NCBI GenBank assembly: GCA_001414345.1
Contig: LLCB01000013.1
Location: forward strand, 310,001-374,000
Direction of reading: 5' to 3'
From: Hymenoscyphus infarciens
Taxonomy: Eukaryota; Ascomycota; Leotiomycetes; Helotiales; Helotiaceae
Length of the DNA: 64,000 nt
Position numbers and translations under genes: made by a program. This document shows, one piece after another, positions 1 through 10,400 of this stretch (positions are counted from its first letter, which is position 1; each line of letters begins with the position of its first letter). The notes below the pieces were generated by a model. The model was not told where the DNA came from and did not search any database. It saw only the letters and a program-made list of their open reading frames with translations.

Positions 1-1309
1 AATCGACTAACCCGTCCCCTGTCCTCTGAAAACCGCCGCTTTACTCCCTCTCAACTTCGACACACTCACTTGTAAAAATTTCTTAGCACCACCACCAAAA
101 ATGCACCACCTTCAAATCCCTTGATACTTGCATGTAGAGTTAAAACTTGAGCTCTTGACTAAGTTAATGTATAAATTTTTGGAATAGAGGTTGTGTGGGA
201 GATGGTATTTTGAATGCGCCTGAGGGCTCTTAAAGCGGCTATTTAACTTTTTTTGCGATGTGCAACGAAATATGCGGGAGGTTGCTAGCGTAAGAGTTGC
301 GGCGGGAGCCTTACTGTTTTGGGGATAGACTGGGTTGCTAGCGTAGGGCTAGTTTACCGGGGTTGTGGTAGTGGTAGTGGTGGTTGAGAAAAGTGGCTTC
401 GCTTAATTCACTACTGAGGAACGTTGGCTTTGGTACAATCGTGCAATTTCTTGGATTTTGGTATTCATTCTAGATACACGTAGCTCTTTGGTACCTCGCC
501 GGCCTCGTTTAATAGCGTAGTCTAGAATTAAAAGCTACTTGAAGCGCTTAGCTAAGCTGTGGCTACCTGTATTTTTATTGCTTTCACTCTATACGATTTG
601 CTAACTATTCCTATTTTCGCTTAGTGAAAGCAGGTCAAACCCCGGGCCAGTTACGTCTTTGAATCACGGACCCGCTATGGAAATCTTTGAGTTTTTTGTT
701 GCAAGTCGCTTCTCTTAAACTAGCCAAATGGGCTCCTGGAGTGTGGGGTAACCATCCCGCCCGAGAAGCTTAATTGAAACCTGGGGCAAGTATAACTTAG
801 CCTGTTGACAGGGGTATTTGATTGGCCAATTTTGAGAAGCACAGGGCAGCACTTTGAAGTGGGAAATAGTTAGCTCGACTCCTCTTAAGTTAAGTATCTG
901 AAGTTGCGAAGAGCACGTAACTTTGCAGAATAGTGATTTTGAGTATGTTGGCATTCTCCCGTCAGTAACACTATGTAAATTGGTGTCAAATCTTGAGTTG
1001 GCAAGAGAGGAGCCTAGAGCTGAAGCGCTTAGCAGTAAATTTGATAGAGTATTGTAATACTCGGCCGTGGCTCTCCTTGTCGGAGTGAACAACGCAAGCT
1101 TGCTATACCGATTCCGCCAAACCATCAAGGCTCTTTGGCTCAATTCCATTAACTCCACGCGGCAGCATCCTTCACTTATCTCCTATTCATCCACCGGTAG
1201 AATTCAACGTCACACCTGCCATACGCCTGTTCAATACCGAATTGTCGAAAGAAGGAAAAGCTTTGTCGACAGTCAGGGTGATTGATATCGCAGTAAAGCC
1301 AGATGACTT
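1..1309. other. Intergenic left edge, no gene recognised
   Basis: Both strands were read and no protein family was recognised. The longest frame (147 codons, minus, 715-1158) has the composition of chance translation. The short phrase TTGCTAGCGTA occurs twice (about 281 and 334), which suggests a small local duplication. The 3' untranslated part of the downstream Hsp20 gene should lie just left of 1310. Confidence 0.5.
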
Positions 1310-1804
1310 TCAAATAACAACCCGCCGTCCCCCTCTCGCCCTAGCCTTGGGCGCAATGATTGTCAACACCCCGTTTTTCATCCCAGCCTTAACCTCATCC
1401 ATTTCAATCTCGACCGGAAAGCTAAACGTCCTAACAAATTCTCCAACCATGCGTTCGGCAACCCAGTACTTCCCACCATTCCTAATTTGCACCTCGGATT
1501 CATGCGCGATTTCTTGTGGAGTCTTCTCATTTTCAACAGGTTTCTTGGTGTCTTCGGTGGGAGTATCGGGTGATTTGGGAGGAGGGTTGGATAAAGAAAT
1601 TGCTGTTGCGAGAGAGGGATTGGGGAATCTGGCGTCGCGCTCGTAGTATCGGTTGGTTCTGCCGCTGATGGTGAGAGTAGAAGAGTCAGAGAATTCGATC
1701 TCGATGTCGTTTTGGTCGATTCCTGGGAGCTCGCCATGGAGTTCGTAGTTGGTTGGGTGTTCTTTGACGTCGAAGCGAGGACTGTAGACTGGAGGGGTCG
1801 CCAT
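1310..1804 (-). CDS. Small heat shock protein, Hsp20/alpha-crystallin family (fungal Hsp30 type)
   Basis: This single-exon gene encodes 164 residues of a cytosolic ATP-independent holdase that keeps unfolded proteins soluble during stress. The alpha-crystallin domain is recognisable in two parts. Residues 12-49 (DVKEHPTNYELHGELPG.., then DIEIEF and LTISGR) form the first strands, and residues about 120-154 carry the closing strands with the family signature AGMKNGVLTI. A Pro/Thr/Glu-rich insertion of about 60 residues separates them; fungal Hsp30 proteins are known for such a loop. The C-terminus RRVVI supplies the I/V-x-I/V-like tail used in oligomer contacts. The ATG at 1804 is the first in frame and gives a normal N-terminus. 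I looked upstream for a canonical array of alternating GAA/TTC heat shock elements and found only imperfect matches near 2000. The call is firm at family level; the paralog is not assigned. Confidence 0.9.
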   Translation of the reverse strand: MATPPVYSPRFDVKEHPTNYELHGELPGIDQNDIEIEFSDSSTLTISGRTNRYYERDARFPNPSLATAISLSNPPPKSPDTPTEDTKKPVENEKTPQEIAHESEVQIRNGGKYWVAERMVGEFVRTFSFPVEIEMDEVKAGMKNGVLTIIAPKARARGGRRVVI

Positions 1805-3530
1805 TTTGGGATACTTTGTACCAAGCGATGGCTATCTCTTTGGAAGTTTTGTAGTGTATAGCGCAGTTAAGATTCTCGGTTGCGTCAAAGGTGAAGTTGA
1901 GAAGCTGAGTGAATGTTTTGCACGGTCGATGAGATTACGACTGAGATGGTATGATTTGTTGATTGACCTAAATAAGGAGAGTCAACTCAGAGATTCCTTG
2001 TCTTCGAAGAAGTTTTGTATTGCAAGAAGGTTGCAGATGGTGGTTAGAATGGGAGGAAAGCCTCAATCTGACGCGAAGTTATTCTTTACCGTTGGTCACC
2101 TCTGTAAGTTGTCCGGAGCTAGGGGAAGGACATGTCAAGAACAGGCAAAGAGGAATGCGACGGATCTCCATCCTATTTTGGCGCCAAGGTATTGCTTGCT
2201 AGTGCTACACGTGATTCGAACATAGACAACTCGCAACCTTTCGAGGCTAGTTGGAGCAACCCACCCAACGAGGCAACAAAATATGTCTAACTTAAGAGAG
2301 CCCATAAGCCCCCAGAAACTGTGGGTGGGCCTGAATCAAGACGGGGGCTATGATTCAAGGTGAACTTTGCTGATTCCTTTAGAATTAGTGTGGAGTGATT
2401 TTCACATTTACGTTGCCAAGTAATTTCCAATTCTGTGTGCCAACTGTCTTGAGTCCTGCAAAAAACCCAAGCTCTGTTGTACTTTTTTTTTATTTTTAGA
2501 ATTGTCCAATTGTGTGGCTACTTCAGAAGTTACTGAAGACTTTGTAAGGATAGTATATTCTACAAAGGGTGAATACAGCATAGCAGCTCTCATTTTCGAA
2601 AAAAAAAAATCCGAATTACACAACCACTTTCATTGATATTCAATCACCAAGGAGTCGGAAATCGGAGTCCCCACTCTCCGTGGGTACGTATGCTTCCCTT
2701 ATGTTCCCTTGACGAAAGCGACGAGGGATGAATTGTGGGGAAATTCCCGGACGCGAATCTATAGAGGGCGTGGCTCAACTTCATCCTTAATTCGTCCCAC
2801 CGTAAGAGTTCCGGTTTCTTTGTTTGCCTGAGATAAGCTTTTGTGAGCATCTCGAATTGCCTAAAATGTCGCCTTATGCTGATAGGTTGTCTTGTATACG
2901 AAGCTTATCCCCAAACCTCGCTTGTTTTACAAGGGGGGCCACACTTGGTGAGGCTCGAGGAGGCTCATAAGGAGGATAAGATTACTCTCTTTAGCTTCGT
3001 ACATTACGCACCACTTGGAATGTGCTGTTTTTACACCGCCAAGAAACAGCGATAGCTGCGCTTGTAGATTCACATGTGCGAATCTAAAGAAATGGACTAC
3101 TCTTGATTACATGTTTATTGTGTGACTTATCAAGGATAGATCTGATCGTGTTGTATAACTCTTGAAGACCTTTCAGCTTAGATTCGAAGCCATGTTCGAC
3201 ACCTCCTTCCGGTGTTTAACGGTGTTCAACATGGGGTCCGGCCAAGCTTGAGGTGAAGTCCCGCACTGTGATGTATACCTGAGCTTATGAGCGCACTTGA
3301 AAGCGTTTTGGGGGAGAAATTAGAAATTTGGAGGCATGGTCATGCCTAGAATATGGCTTAGTTAGAGAAGCACCAAGTATAAAGAACAGAGTATATCCTC
3401 CCTCTGGATCTACCTTCCAACAAACAATATCCTCATCCTTGGGTTCCTTGGTTTCCTTCATCATCTCTTTCCACTTGTTCCCTTTTCAAGTCTACTTCAC
3501 TCACTCAAATCAAGCATTATTGTCTTCAAA
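1805..3530. other. Intergenic, no gene recognised
   Basis: This is the gap between the Hsp20 promoter and the GH16 relic. Open frames here (for example 1806-2225 plus and 2408-2623 minus) show no recognisable domain and contain long A/T runs. The first few hundred bases should hold the Hsp20 promoter; the last about 150 bases, pyrimidine-rich, precede the GH16 start codon in the manner of a fungal promoter and leader. Confidence 0.5.
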
Positions 3531-4582
3531 ATGCGTTCTCTCCTCAAACTTTCCCTCCTAGCTCTCTCCTCTACCGGGGCCATCGCGGAAATCCCCAACA
3601 AAAAAACTTGCTACAAAGTCGTCTAGGCCGACGATTTCCATGGCAAAGACATCGACGCCTAAGAGTGGAACCACGGATCCAACTAGGGTCACCACAACAA
3701 CAGGGAAATCCAAGAATACATAAATGCCCCATCCACAGCCAGTCTCGCCGGAAAAGGAAGTCTCAAGATTACGCCCCAGAAATCTCGTGACGGGAACTGG
3801 ACTTCTGGTCGCCTCGCTACCTGGAGAATCTTTACCTGCGAAAAGGCCCATGCGATGGCCATTGAAGCAGAACTCAAGTTGGGTGGTGATCCGAAGCAAA
3901 TGGGTATCTGGCCAGCCTTTTGGGCTCTTGGTAGCTTCATTTATGGGGGAAAGCCATGACCTAAATGTGGCGAGTGGGAGTAAGTAGCCCCAATTCCACC
4001 CCCTCCTACTAAAGTCGATTCCTAAATGGCAGAGAAGATGTTCCATCCTCTCAAAACCACTCCGAGAACTACTCAGGAAGCATATCGCATGGCAGATGCT
4101 AACAAGTAATAGCATCCTGGAGGGTAGAAACGGGAACGACAAAAAATTTCGCGACTATCCACTGGGGCAAGGACGGAAAGGCGCAAGGCAAGGGCAACGA
4201 AAACTTGGAAACTTTCGATCGCTCGCAATTTCATAAATTTACCCTCGAGGTCAACCGTCAACCAGATGACTGGAAGGAGCAGACAATGAAATGGTGGATA
4301 GATAACAAGAACTATCACACTATCAAAGGTTCAGATGTCGGAGACTTTGAGGAGTGGGCAACCCTCGCTCATTCGCCTGTTTATGCATTGCTCAATGTTG
4401 CTTCCTGGTGGTCCAAATGATAAAACAGCTTCTGGTAAGTTCCAACTACTCAGCTTTACTCCCAAGACAACCCTTGTTTCATCTCAAAGAATTAAACTGA
4501 CTCCGGTGTCCTGGAATTAGGTGACGGTGTTGGGATGGAGGTCAATTATTTTGCTGTATACGCTGGGACCCAGTCAGGGTAG
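3531..4582 (+). pseudogene. Broken secreted glycoside hydrolase family 16 (beta-glucanase-like)
   Basis: From the ATG at 3531 the frame opens with a signal peptide (MRSLLKLSLLALSS..AIA) and continues as a GH16 protein: ADDFHGKDID, HHNNREIQEY, a long stretch ending MGIWPAFWALGSF, then CGEWE near the catalytic site, later NFATIHWG, FHKFTLEV and, in the last exon, GMEVNYFAVYAG. Four in-frame stops interrupt it at 3624 (TAG), 3660 (TAA), 3684 (TAG) and 3957 (TGA). Three sit where Trp fits the family and one where Gln fits, so each is explained by one C-to-T or G-to-A transition. A further stop lies near 4095. At about 4397 the frame shifts between LLNVA and PGGPNDKTAS, which looks like a short deletion. 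Introns at about 3981-4031 (approximate) and 4435-4520 still have GT..AG ends. Intact family members are secreted enzymes that act on beta-1,3/1,4-glucans; this copy cannot make one. Confidence 0.88.
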
Positions 4583-5590
4583 GCTTGAGGTATGACTTAT
4601 AAAGTGAAGTTTATAAGAGAGGGTGTGGGAACATGGAGGGCATTTTCTTTTCTTAGAAAGCAGGTTAGCTTTGTTTTTTATTTAATATTAGAAAACGGCG
4701 GGTTCAGGTTTTGAGAGCAATTCAACTTCATTCCCACGCAGTTGCTAGTTGATGCGATATTATGAGTGGAACAATTGTAGACCCTGACATATATAGAACT
4801 GCTTTGGTGCTTTGAGGGTATCGGAAGATAACCTAGACTTTTCAAGGATTTCCCCTTATTAGCGAATAGGAATATATCAGCAAAGCGAAGAGACCTGGAG
4901 CGAGTGATCGCCACGTGACACGATGAAATCTTAAAAGTCGGAAAAACCTAACCAAATGCTGAGACAATGTAGATGGTAAACTTTGACCAAACCACTTCCC
5001 ATGGCCTTTTGAGAAGAAGTGTATCGTATATCCAACTAAACAATATGTTGTCACAGCCCTCGCCATCCCTGATAGTCGGCTTTTATTCGGTGGGTAGCAC
5101 ACATCGCTTATATAGGGGTGGGATCGATGAAAGTTCGCGAGTCAGCTCAACTCACAAACGTTTGGCTAAAATCACTTGGAGTATATCCTTGATCCACTCC
5201 GTTGCCGTTGACTGACTCGTAGCAGAAAAGACTTTCAAAAAAGTACACAATGGAAACTTCAAAGTTGACAAAGACTACTCAGGCAGGGGGAAAAATCTAT
5301 ATCGCTTGGTGTTGTGGGTGGCAAAAAAGGAGTTTGAACTATTAAAGCAGTGTAGACAAAAGACACAACAAAACTCATCTTCGTGTCGCTAGGCTAAGAT
5401 TGAATCCTCTCCCTACAAAACCGATCATGGCTTCAAAATCTTCATCCTTCTCGTCTTTCCGATGCTCGTGAATCATTACTCAAAGGCGGACTGGCCGAAG
5501 GAAGAAAAAACTCTAAATTTTCGGATCCCACCTTGATGACCTGCAAGGCTGGGAATATGTAGACCGTTTCGGTTGTTGCCCAAAGTCTAG
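4583..5590. other. Intergenic, no gene recognised
   Basis: The gap lies between the GH16 relic and the 3' end of the YTH gene. Short frames on both strands resemble no family. The last 250 bases probably contain the 3' untranslated region of the minus-strand YTH gene. Confidence 0.5.
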
Positions 5591-7596
5591 TTACTGGAAC
5601 GAGTGTATTTGAGGATATCCTCCCATAGGCAGAGAGTTACCCTGCATCAATGGGACCGTAGGACTCGGTACTCGATGAAATAATCCCAGGAGACGTCGTC
5701 CGATCGAAGTCTCTAGCTCCGTCCCATCTCGAGCAATCTTGACTTCGCGGTTCGAATTCCAGGGGTTTCGCAGTCCTCGGGTTCTGTAGAAGGGAAGTCG
5801 CATCGTTGATACCCACTCAATTTTGAAGGGTTTCCCCCAGGCTTTGGAGTTTGGTGTGTCGACTTCTTGGTCACTCTTTTCGCTCTGGTCCTCCTCCTCC
5901 TCTTCTATGTCAGCTTCATCTCGCTCGACTTCCCAGAATATTGTTCCCCGAGCAGAGTCGTCGATGATTCGTCCTTTCGGTGCGAATTCAGTAGCCGAAG
6001 TTGGTATGGCCTTTGGAAGTTCAGGATCTTCGACAGATTGTGGTTTTGGTGCAAATTCGATAGCAGCGGCTGGGTCATCATTGATTGGGGAAATCATTCT
6101 AGCATAACCAAAATACTCGCCAGATTTGTTGGCGGAGAAAACAAGGTATACATTGTCTGCAGTCTAGGAACCAAGTCAGTCGAAGGGGGTATTACGGGTG
6201 AAATAAATCTTGCACTTACTTCATATGCTTTATTCAGGGCCTGCTCATTATGCGATTGAGTGGCCCAGATACCGTTCCGTACACTCAATTCCAGATCCTC
6301 GACAGTGAGACTCTTGACAACAAAAAACTTATCCTTGGCAGTTCCTTCTTCGATTTTGTTTTCACCATCCACATTTTGCTTGGCAAGTTCCTTTGCTGCT
6401 ATCTCGTTTTCCTCCGGAGATGGTGTACGAGCAACCACGTTGCTTGACGGTGGCGTCAGAGCTGCTGGTCCAGTCGGTGCATCAATACCAGCCCCCGCCG
6501 CGGACGGGTTCCTGCGCAAGCGACTGACTAGCCTAATGCTTTGAAATCTAGAATCGTGTATTTTCGCTTGTGCCGCTGTACAGGTCGCCTCGTCCTTGAA
6601 ATTGGCAAAGGCACAATTACTCTTGGATATCAGGAAAAGAGATTCTAAACCTGGCGTCTCTTTGCAAACATGGTGTACGAGACTCATCAACTCCGTTTGA
6701 GGGGGCAAATTGCCGATCCAGATTGCATGACCTAAAGAGACGAAAGTCAATTCGTTGCCACAGAACCCCATATTCTCCATATTTTTCACTCACCAGTTTG
6801 TCGTGGTTTCCTTGGCGGACCTCTGACTACAGAAGACTTCCCCGCACTAGAAGCTATCGCGATTGTAAGCAATTGAGTTTTTAAGTTTTCAGGAGAGGCT
6901 TAATTTACCTATGCTGTTTGATCTTCCCCCTCCACTAGCACCTGTACTGAGATGATGATCAACCCCTTGTTGAGTTTGCTGCCTAACTTCACCAGAATAC
7001 GGAGCTTTGGATGCGTATGGAGGAGAGGGTGCGGAAAACATATGGGCCTGGGGTCCATATTGGCTAGATTGTAGATAGAACGGTGATCCGATTTGCTGCG
7101 ACTGCCCTGAATAACCCTGACCCGAAAAGAATTGACTGTTGGTTGTTGGCGCTTGCATTTGGTGCGATGATGGGACATGGTGTGCGGGATACATTGTGTT
7201 ATATTGATACGGAACGCCATATGCTATCATCGACGGACTGGAAGCCTGCGAAGTTGGAAATTGCGACATCCCCTGTATTGGGTACGAGGGCAAATGTCCA
7301 GGCATTTGTCTTTGCAGAATCATATTATTATAATTTTGATATGGCATATCTGGCAACGCTCCTCCGACATTGGCCATGTTGAAAGCGTCTGTTCGTGAGA
7401 CATTCTGAGAAGGAAACGTAGGATATTGGGGATAGTTGGTGTTTGACGGGGGATTTTGTGATTTTGCTTGTTGCGCCGCTCTGGAATCCTGATCCAAGGA
7501 AGGATTTGATGCTGGATTTGGCACACCAGGTCTCATGTCTGGTGACGGATTAAAATTATTGCCGATTGGAACCGGTACGGTTGTTGAGTCTCCCAT
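5591..7596 (-). CDS. RRM + YTH domain protein, YTHDC1-type m6A RNA reader
   Basis: Four coding exons, complement(5591..6163, 6220..6731, 6794..6853, 6909..7596), give 610 residues. Residues 1-230 are disordered and rich in Gln, Pro, Ser and Tyr. An RRM follows at about 250-325 (GHAIWIGNLPPQTE, then NCAFANFKDE). The YTH domain runs from about 384 to 590: KFFVVKSLTVEDL, NGIWATQ with the first cage Trp, TADNVYLVFSANKSGEYFG, then IFWEVER with the probable second cage Trp, and FKIEWVSTMRLPF, NPWN, VKIARDGTELE. YTH domains bind N6-methyladenosine in an aromatic cage; the last motifs match the YTHDC1 subgroup. About 60 linker residues sit between the two halves, and a Glu/Asp-rich run follows IFWEVER. 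The start is the MGDSTT methionine at 7596, because TTGTACAG just upstream (about 7635) looks like the acceptor of a 5' leader intron; an in-frame ATG at 7653 would add 19 residues. Nuclear RNA processing is inferred from the family. Confidence 0.88.
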
Positions 7597-8502
7597 GAAT
7601 CTCTCGTTCGGACCGGATGATGGCGCCCAAAGCTGTACAAGAATAAAGGACATGTTAGCATTTGCCTAATGAGTAGAATAATATTTGCACGGAAGAAAAC
7701 GAATGTGTACAATAGAATGCGGAGAGATGTGAGAACACAATGCTCCCAAACGAAAGTCGAAAGAAGATGGACTGAACAGAGGAGATTGATGACCGGACCT
7801 TTTTTTTTTTTGGCAACTTCTCGTGGCGGAGCTTTGTATGCTGGAAAATGTAGGAGAATGTGGTGGCAATCCGAATGGGTAGCGATAAGAAGATGTTCTA
7901 AAGAAAGAGAGGAATGATAGAAAGCCGAGAATGCGAGGGCAGTGTTTTCCAGAAAGGTAAATGATTGTGGAGGAGGCGCAGGTGAGGTTCGATGTACGGC
8001 AGGGCTGATGGAGGTAACGAGAAAGAACTGCCCAGTAAGGTCAGACGTCGTCAATACTCAAGCTCAACTCAAGCATGCAGAAACGATCAGCACGAGACCC
8101 TGATCAGAAGAACGTGCTATGACAGAACCGAGGAGGAGGTGCAGGAGGTAAGTGCTACTGAGTGCTGGGGGAACAGTTGATCCGGAGCTTTTTGGCAACC
8201 CTTGCAAAGGTTAGGGCTTCCGCTGTCAGTGCTTCACTTGCCTCTCGAGCAAGCGGGTGGAAAGGAGGTAATTGGACAAGCGGCCAGTTTGACAGTTGAG
8301 GAGAAGAGCCGGCTAGATGAATTTTGGGCACGCAGACAAGAAGGCAACGGACAAGGCGGCGAGTGGTTTGGTTTATAATAGAAGGGGACTGACCGGGGGC
8401 TGGCACGGGGGACTTCTCAAGGTCCCGATCTCCTTCCAGGAGAATGGGCTAGCTAGATAGGTAGGTAGGATAGGCTAGGTTATGCAGGAAGAGGAGGAGA
8501 AA

Positions 8503-8530
8503 AGGGGAGGGGAGGGGAGGGGAGGGGAGG
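8503..8530. repeat. (GGGGA)n-like microsatellite
   Basis: A run of GGGGA units, with GGAGG edges, lies in a purine-rich block that begins near 8490. On the minus strand it reads as a CCCCT tract, which is also the kind of sequence seen in fungal promoters and leaders. Confidence 0.85.
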
Positions 8531-8640
8531 TAAATGTGGACTGAGGACCTGGTGACCTCTACCTAGGTAATTCGGAGACTGGGCATTTCAAACAAGAGAC
8601 GAGATACACGCCAGGCACGAGGATGGATGATGGCAGAAGA

Positions 8641-8666
8641 GTAGGTAGGTAGGTAGGTAGGTAGGT
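8641..8666. repeat. (GTAG)n microsatellite
   Basis: Six and a half uninterrupted copies of the tetranucleotide GTAG. Shorter GTAG/GGTA runs occur at 8459-8480, so the motif has expanded more than once in this gap. Confidence 0.9.
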
Positions 8667-8821
8667 CTTTAAGAGTAGGTCATTACTTAAGAGCAGGGAG
8701 GGTGATTTGAGCAGGCAGGTGCAGGCAGGCTAGTGCAGGTTGTAAGTGTAAAAGAAAAGTGCTTGGGGGGGGGGGCCTGACCTGAGCAAACTCATTGGTG
8801 AGGACGGACGTCACTACATTA

Positions 8822-8871
8822 GCTTCTCTTCTCTTCTGTTCTCCTCTTCTCCTCTTCTCTTCTCCTCTTCT
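8822..8871. repeat. Polypyrimidine CTTCT/CTCTT tract
   Basis: About fifty bases are almost entirely C and T, in CTTCT and CTCTT units. The strand asymmetry explains the Arg/Glu-rich frames that cross it, which are not genes. Confidence 0.8.
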
Positions 8872-9431
8872 GGAAAAAGGGCAAAGAGATATAAGAGCAT
8901 GCATGGTTCATCATCGGGTCCGTCAAGGCGCCATCGGCTCAACAAAGCCAGGGGAGGCGAGGGGAGGGGAGGGCATTTGTGTATACTGTACAGTACTCGT
9001 ACAAGTTGTGAACAGCAGAGGCAGCACAGCAGCAGCAGCACAGCCTCACGATGCGGACGGACATGGGAATCTCCAACGTGTGGCTGCTTTTCCAGGTCAA
9101 CCCACAATGGCATTTCCAGAAAGTCGATTTCCCCCGCTTATCATTTTGCCACTCCCGGGGTTCCATGAACGAGGGACGAGCAGAGTGTGGCGGCGGGGGG
9201 AAACGAGGAAACCTGGAAGAAAAAGAAAGGAGACGGTCCCTTCCCATCCTGGCTGGTGGTGGTGGCAAAACGCCAGGGGAGCGTTCGAACAGGGCCCAGA
9301 CAAGCGGGTACAGTACAGGATTGTCTACCTACCTAACAGTTAACCCATCAGCCACTATTATATCATGTTAGTTAGTCAGACTGTAGTTTAATCTGTTTTG
9401 CCCTTCCATTCCGATCCATGAGTTTATTAAA

Positions 9432-9471
9432 GAGGAAGAAGTAGAAGAAGAAGAAGAAGAAGAAGAAGAAA
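9432..9471. repeat. (GAA)n microsatellite
   Basis: A nearly perfect GAA/AGA trinucleotide run of about forty bases. Just downstream (9490-9525) the phrase GCTCAATTGT is repeated three times. Confidence 0.9.
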
Positions 9472-10181
9472 TAGCCAAAATGTCCCTCTTCGCTCAATTG
9501 TCGCTCAATTGTAGCTCAATTGTTTACGAACTGTTCTCAACAGTAACTCAGGAAGCTAGCTGGTAGGAATTTCGCCGACGGAGAAACGTCAGGTCGAATA
9601 GCTTGTTCGACTTGAGCCAATCGCAAGACGAATTAGACTCTAGTTCTACATAACTCCAACTCTGAATATTTAAAGGGGAAGAAAAAGGCGAGCCGAACCA
9701 AACCAGAACTTTTGATACTGTCCGTATCAAATTTGGGTGATGGGATGTTAAAATGACGCTCCCAAAGCCGGGAAGTGCCCGCCGTCAGGAGCAGGAAAAC
9801 CAGGAACCATTCCAGCCTGGGTGGCAATTCTCCACGTCCGAACGCATCCCGAGTCATCAGCCACATCTGCCGACCCGTTTGAAGGAGTTCTCAAACCCAA
9901 ACTGGTGATCCTAGTTGGAAATCCACACTGGTACGAGACGAGTAGAGTAGAGTTACCAGAGTAGTACTCCGTAGTACTGTAGGCAAAGAGGAGACAAGGA
10001 AGCCATGCCTTTCCACCTTTTCATTGCGCAACTCTGGGACGTGCTGCTGTACCGTACGGAGTATGGGGCCGCCGTCAGCTGGGAGCAAGGGAGCACCGCA
10101 TTTTCGATTACTGCTTCGGAGCGTGTCGACCGCCTCCGAATGAGTGGCGTCAATGAGTGGCGTCAATATCGAACCATAAAC

Positions 10182-10210
10182 ACAGGTGGAACAGGTGGAA
10201 CAGGTGGAAC
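10182..10210. repeat. (AGGTGGAAC)3 minisatellite
   Basis: Three head-to-tail copies of a nine-base unit, AGGTGGAAC. It is followed by no recognisable gene. Confidence 0.9.
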
Positions 10211-10400
10211 TTGTCCTGTAGTGCCAAGGTTCTCTTAAGCTAGAGCTTTATTCCCTAAGTCAGGTCGTTGTGCTGAACATGATAAAAGAGTGCATCCATC
10301 GCACGAGGTTGAACCTAGAATTGCATGCCAGACTGTTCTATTTTAACCCAAAGCCAAACGACACCACACCACCTGGCCAAAAAGTGTCAAAATGGTTTGA

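Larger units (their letters stand above)
7654..10400. other. Intergenic, microsatellite-rich, probably promoter and long leader of the YTH gene
   Basis: No protein family is recognisable on either strand. The region holds many simple repeats (GGGGA, GTAG, CT-rich, GAA and AGGTGGAAC blocks, listed separately). The open frames here are translations of these biased tracts. The nearest gene transcribed from it is the minus-strand YTH gene, so a long, partly spliced 5' leader is plausible. Confidence 0.45.

Noticed and set aside
1990..2040. Heat shock element for the Hsp20 gene
   Set aside because: GAA and TTC triplets are present but not at the five-base spacing required.
8795..9371. Cluster of overlapping frames up to 182 codons on both strands
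   Set aside because: They cross CT and GA microsatellites, have extreme composition, no domain and no splice support.
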